Assembly: GCA_037447655.1 (NCBI GenBank)
Contig: JBBHKE010002839.1
Location: 118,866-140,853, forward strand
DNA length: 21,988 nucleotides
Reading direction: 5' to 3'
DNA from: Zygnema cylindricum
Lineage: Eukaryota > Streptophyta > Zygnematophyceae > Zygnematales > Zygnemataceae
The notes beneath the pieces were generated by a model, which did not search any database, was not told the origin of the DNA, and saw only the letters and a program-made list of their open reading frames with translations. Below are positions 19,983 to 21,988 of the stretch, piece by piece. A program made the translations under genes and the position numbers. Within the stretch, counting starts at the first letter, position 1. Every line of letters begins with the position of its first letter.

Positions 19983-21241
19983 TTTGTCTTTTGACTGTCC
20001 TTCAAGTATAGCCGGGAGTGGCGATTCTCTTTTTAAGCTGGGCAGGTCTATTATTAAAAATATTATACCCGACTTTAGGTTTCTTTTTGACTATTGTAGG
20101 TTGTTTTGGATGAAAAGCTGGGACTTGGAAGGATGGTATCTCCATTAGTGGTTGTAGTTAACTCTTCGTTGCTTGAACTACTTGTTTTTGGTCCGGGAGA
20201 ATTGTTATGATTATTAAGGAAGCATGTATTAAAATGATATGGAGGTTCTGTGTTTGTCTTTGGGAAATGTTAAAATGTTTCAACGGTGGTGAAGTTGGTA
20301 CTTCTTTTTTATTTGTTTCTTTCCCCTTTTACACTGGTAATTAGGCAGAGAATGGATAAGCATTATCTTTAGCACAGAGTGTTTCTTTTTGTTTGTTTAT
20401 TTCCTCTTTAATGCTGGCAATGAGGCAGAGGTCATGTTAAGCATTTTCTTTCAGAGAAGATTGCAAAGCACAGATAGTGGTTATATATTTAGAACGTTGT
20501 GTGAGTTAACATGTGGAGTAAGCTTGCTTTTTCTAGTTAATTTGCTAGTAAGCAGAAATTCCCTTAGCTTCATCCTTTGATCTAGAAGAACCATTGTTGA
20601 TACTTGTTAGTGGTGTTTCACTTGAAAAAACTGCTGGTGTCATTATCAATGCCGATATTCATGTGCCAATGAGGAACTTGATGATATTGGTTTCGAAGAG
20701 AACATCAGATATGGCTTTCTACGAAAAATATTTGGAAACATGAATTGCCATGTTTCTAATACAGACTGACGAGGAACAAAACAGTATAGCAATGTCTACA
20801 GTTTTGGCTTGTCATAATATACTGTTTTTTTGTGATTAATAAATATGCATGCAGGCTTTCTGCAGCAACTGTACTATCTCCCAAACCATCTATTGTTACA
20901 CATGTACCTGGCTCCAACATGCTACCTGCATTCTAGTTGACAACACTATTGATAATATACCACCCCGTAACTAAACAAAGAACATTTCCCATGATAATTT
21001 TATGTGACAAAGTCTTGTGCAGGTGTTCTAAAGCTGTCTCACTCTCCTTGGCTACCTATGTACATGCTACATATTTGCTGCACTCTTACTGCTTCGTCGT
21101 ATTATTATTGTATTATTATGTATTTAAAGAGTAGACTTTGTGTTTATCTATCCAAGTGTAACCGATACATTAATAGGAGATACTTATGAGAGCATGTATA
21201 GCAGTTTCTGCAACTCATACCACAGTGAGTATACAAAGGTA
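19983..21241. other. Gene-free stretch between methionine synthase and cytidine deaminase
   Basis: No protein or RNA gene recognised. A candidate polyadenylation signal AATAAA lies near 20838-20843 but is 1.2 kb past the methionine synthase stop, so its use by that gene is doubtful. A degenerate duplication lies at 20302-20460. Confidence 0.45.
20302..20460. repeat. Degenerate tandem duplication, 79-bp unit, two copies
   Basis: Ttctttttt.atttgtttctttcc.cttt..a..ctgg.aat.aggcagag...t..taagcatt.tcttt recurs 79 bases later (ggcagag at 20344 and 20423). The copies have clearly diverged. Confidence 0.75.
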
Positions 21242-21434
21242 AAGCATAAAAACGGATGTACATGAATGGTAAACCTGAAGATAAAGCAACTCCAAGAATA
21301 ACAAATAATTTTCAGATGACAGAAAAAGTAGAAAGGAAGCATAAAAATGTATTTAAAAGATCCAAATGTACATTAAATGGTAAACCTAGGCCAAAATGGC
21401 TCTCAAGAATGAGTAAAGTTCAAATGACAGTTAT
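21242..21434. repeat. Degenerate tandem duplication, ~95-bp unit, two copies
   Basis: Aagcataaaaa...tgtaca...aatggtaaacct...ctc(c/a)aagaat..a...ttcagatgacag at 21242 recurs at 21337. The open frame over it (21256-21552, plus) spells the duplicated NGKP motif twice, which is explained by the repeat; I do not call it a gene. Confidence 0.8.
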
Positions 21435-21773
21435 AGATAATCCTGCCCCACTCCATAGACATTCCTTCCTTCCTGACCATTACTTTGCTGGGCATAAATA
21501 CATGCTACATGTACATAAGCTAACTTACAAGCTCCATAAAACCTTGAGCTAAGAAAGAATTTATGCACAATCTAATTTAGCAAAGAGTATGGCTGATTAG
21601 ACTACTTCCTATCTCCACTTAATCACAAACTCCGAAATTGAGCTCATTCCTGCTACAGGTAAAAAACCTAAAAACCCTAAAAAATCCACCAATAAGTTGA
21701 GACTGACAAACAAATCTTTTCACAATGCCACGATTCTTGAGCACGGGGCTTAGTCTTCAGAGAAGCATCTGGA
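21435..21773. other. Probable 3' flank of the cytidine deaminase gene
   Basis: It lies directly 3' of the deaminase stop on the minus strand. A CCTAAAAACCCTAAAAAA stretch near 21667-21684 is the only patterned sequence; no gene recognised. Confidence 0.45.
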
Positions 21774-21988
21774 TCAATATACTCCAGCCTCATATACTAC
21801 CAGGGAAGCAGCAGGAGCTATTTTTTCTACCACAATTTTAACTGTACTAGCAAATTGGATCGCTGCTCCTTCTTTCTCCACGAGAACTACCTCAACAATG
21901 TCGCTGTAGACCTCATCTCCTTGTGCTACCATTGCAATTATGGCTGCTTGTAGAGGAGGCAAACTAGGGTTATATGCCGCACATTCCA
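21774..21988 (-). CDS. CDA: Cytidine deaminase, C-terminal exon (partial, cut by the window edge)
   Basis: Cytidine deaminase hydrolyses cytidine and deoxycytidine to the uridine forms in pyrimidine salvage. Only the last 71 codons plus the stop (TGA, 21774-21776) are visible, with two bases of the preceding codon. The sequence starts ECAAYNPSLPPLQAAI and continues DIVEVVLVEKEGA, then KIVVEKIAPAA; this NPSL.P.QAA, VLVEK, then I.P order matches the C-terminal half of the dimeric plant-type enzyme. That half lacks catalytic zinc ligands in the plant enzyme, so activity cannot be judged from this exon. The frame is open to the window edge, so the exon border and N-terminal catalytic half lie outside. 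It runs convergent with the methionine synthase gene. No disruptions seen. Confidence 0.8.
   Translation of the reverse strand, partial: ECAAYNPSLPPLQAAIIAMVAQGDEVYSDIVEVVLVEKEGAAIQFASTVKIVVEKIAPAASLVVYEAGVY

Noticed and set aside
21256-21552. 98-codon plus-strand open frame
   Set aside because: It overlies a two-copy 95-bp tandem duplication and shows no domain; it is in the convergent intergenic space.

Overview
The window looks like nuclear DNA of a photosynthetic eukaryote, most plausibly a green (streptophyte or chlorophyte) alga. The protein genes are split by introns with GT..AG borders. One gene encodes a plastid-targeted fibrillin (PAP) protein, one a cobalamin-dependent methionine synthase (an enzyme common in algae and, as far as I know, absent from flowering plants), and the one at the right edge a plant-type cytidine deaminase. 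The intergenic DNA is AT-rich and full of microsatellites, decayed transposon DNA and degenerate tandem duplications. I cannot name the species.

Layout. 1-2808 (+): decayed reverse-transcriptase element, cut off at the left edge and ending at a 10-N gap (2809-2818). 2819-7857: no recognised gene; it holds a GCT-type microsatellite, a 93-bp tandem duplication, an 80-nt poly-T tract and a 552-bp MITE-like element with 23-nt terminal inverted repeats flanked by TA. 7858-12374 (-): seven-exon fibrillin/PAP gene (277 aa), with introns packed with repeats, one of which has an apparent GC donor. 12375-13061: gap between two divergent starts. 13062-13818 (+): exons for a small two-helix membrane protein, either a separate gene or the 5' exons of the next one. 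14564-19604 (+): five-exon methionine synthase gene whose N-terminus is fused, inside a single exon, to an AMPK-beta/CBM48-like domain; a one-base homopolymer excess at 18839-18845 breaks the frame. 19605-21773: no recognised gene, three sets of degenerate tandem repeats. 21774-21988 (-): last exon of a cytidine deaminase, cut by the right edge.

How the genes relate. Methionine synthase uses methyl-tetrahydrofolate and B12 to remake methionine, the fibrillin is a plastid lipid-associated protein, and cytidine deaminase salvages pyrimidines. They are ordinary neighbours in a eukaryotic genome and I see no operon-like logic. The most unusual item is the CBM48-methionine synthase fusion, possibly preceded by a membrane anchor. 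The exon models come from reading splice sites, phase and conserved motifs by eye.
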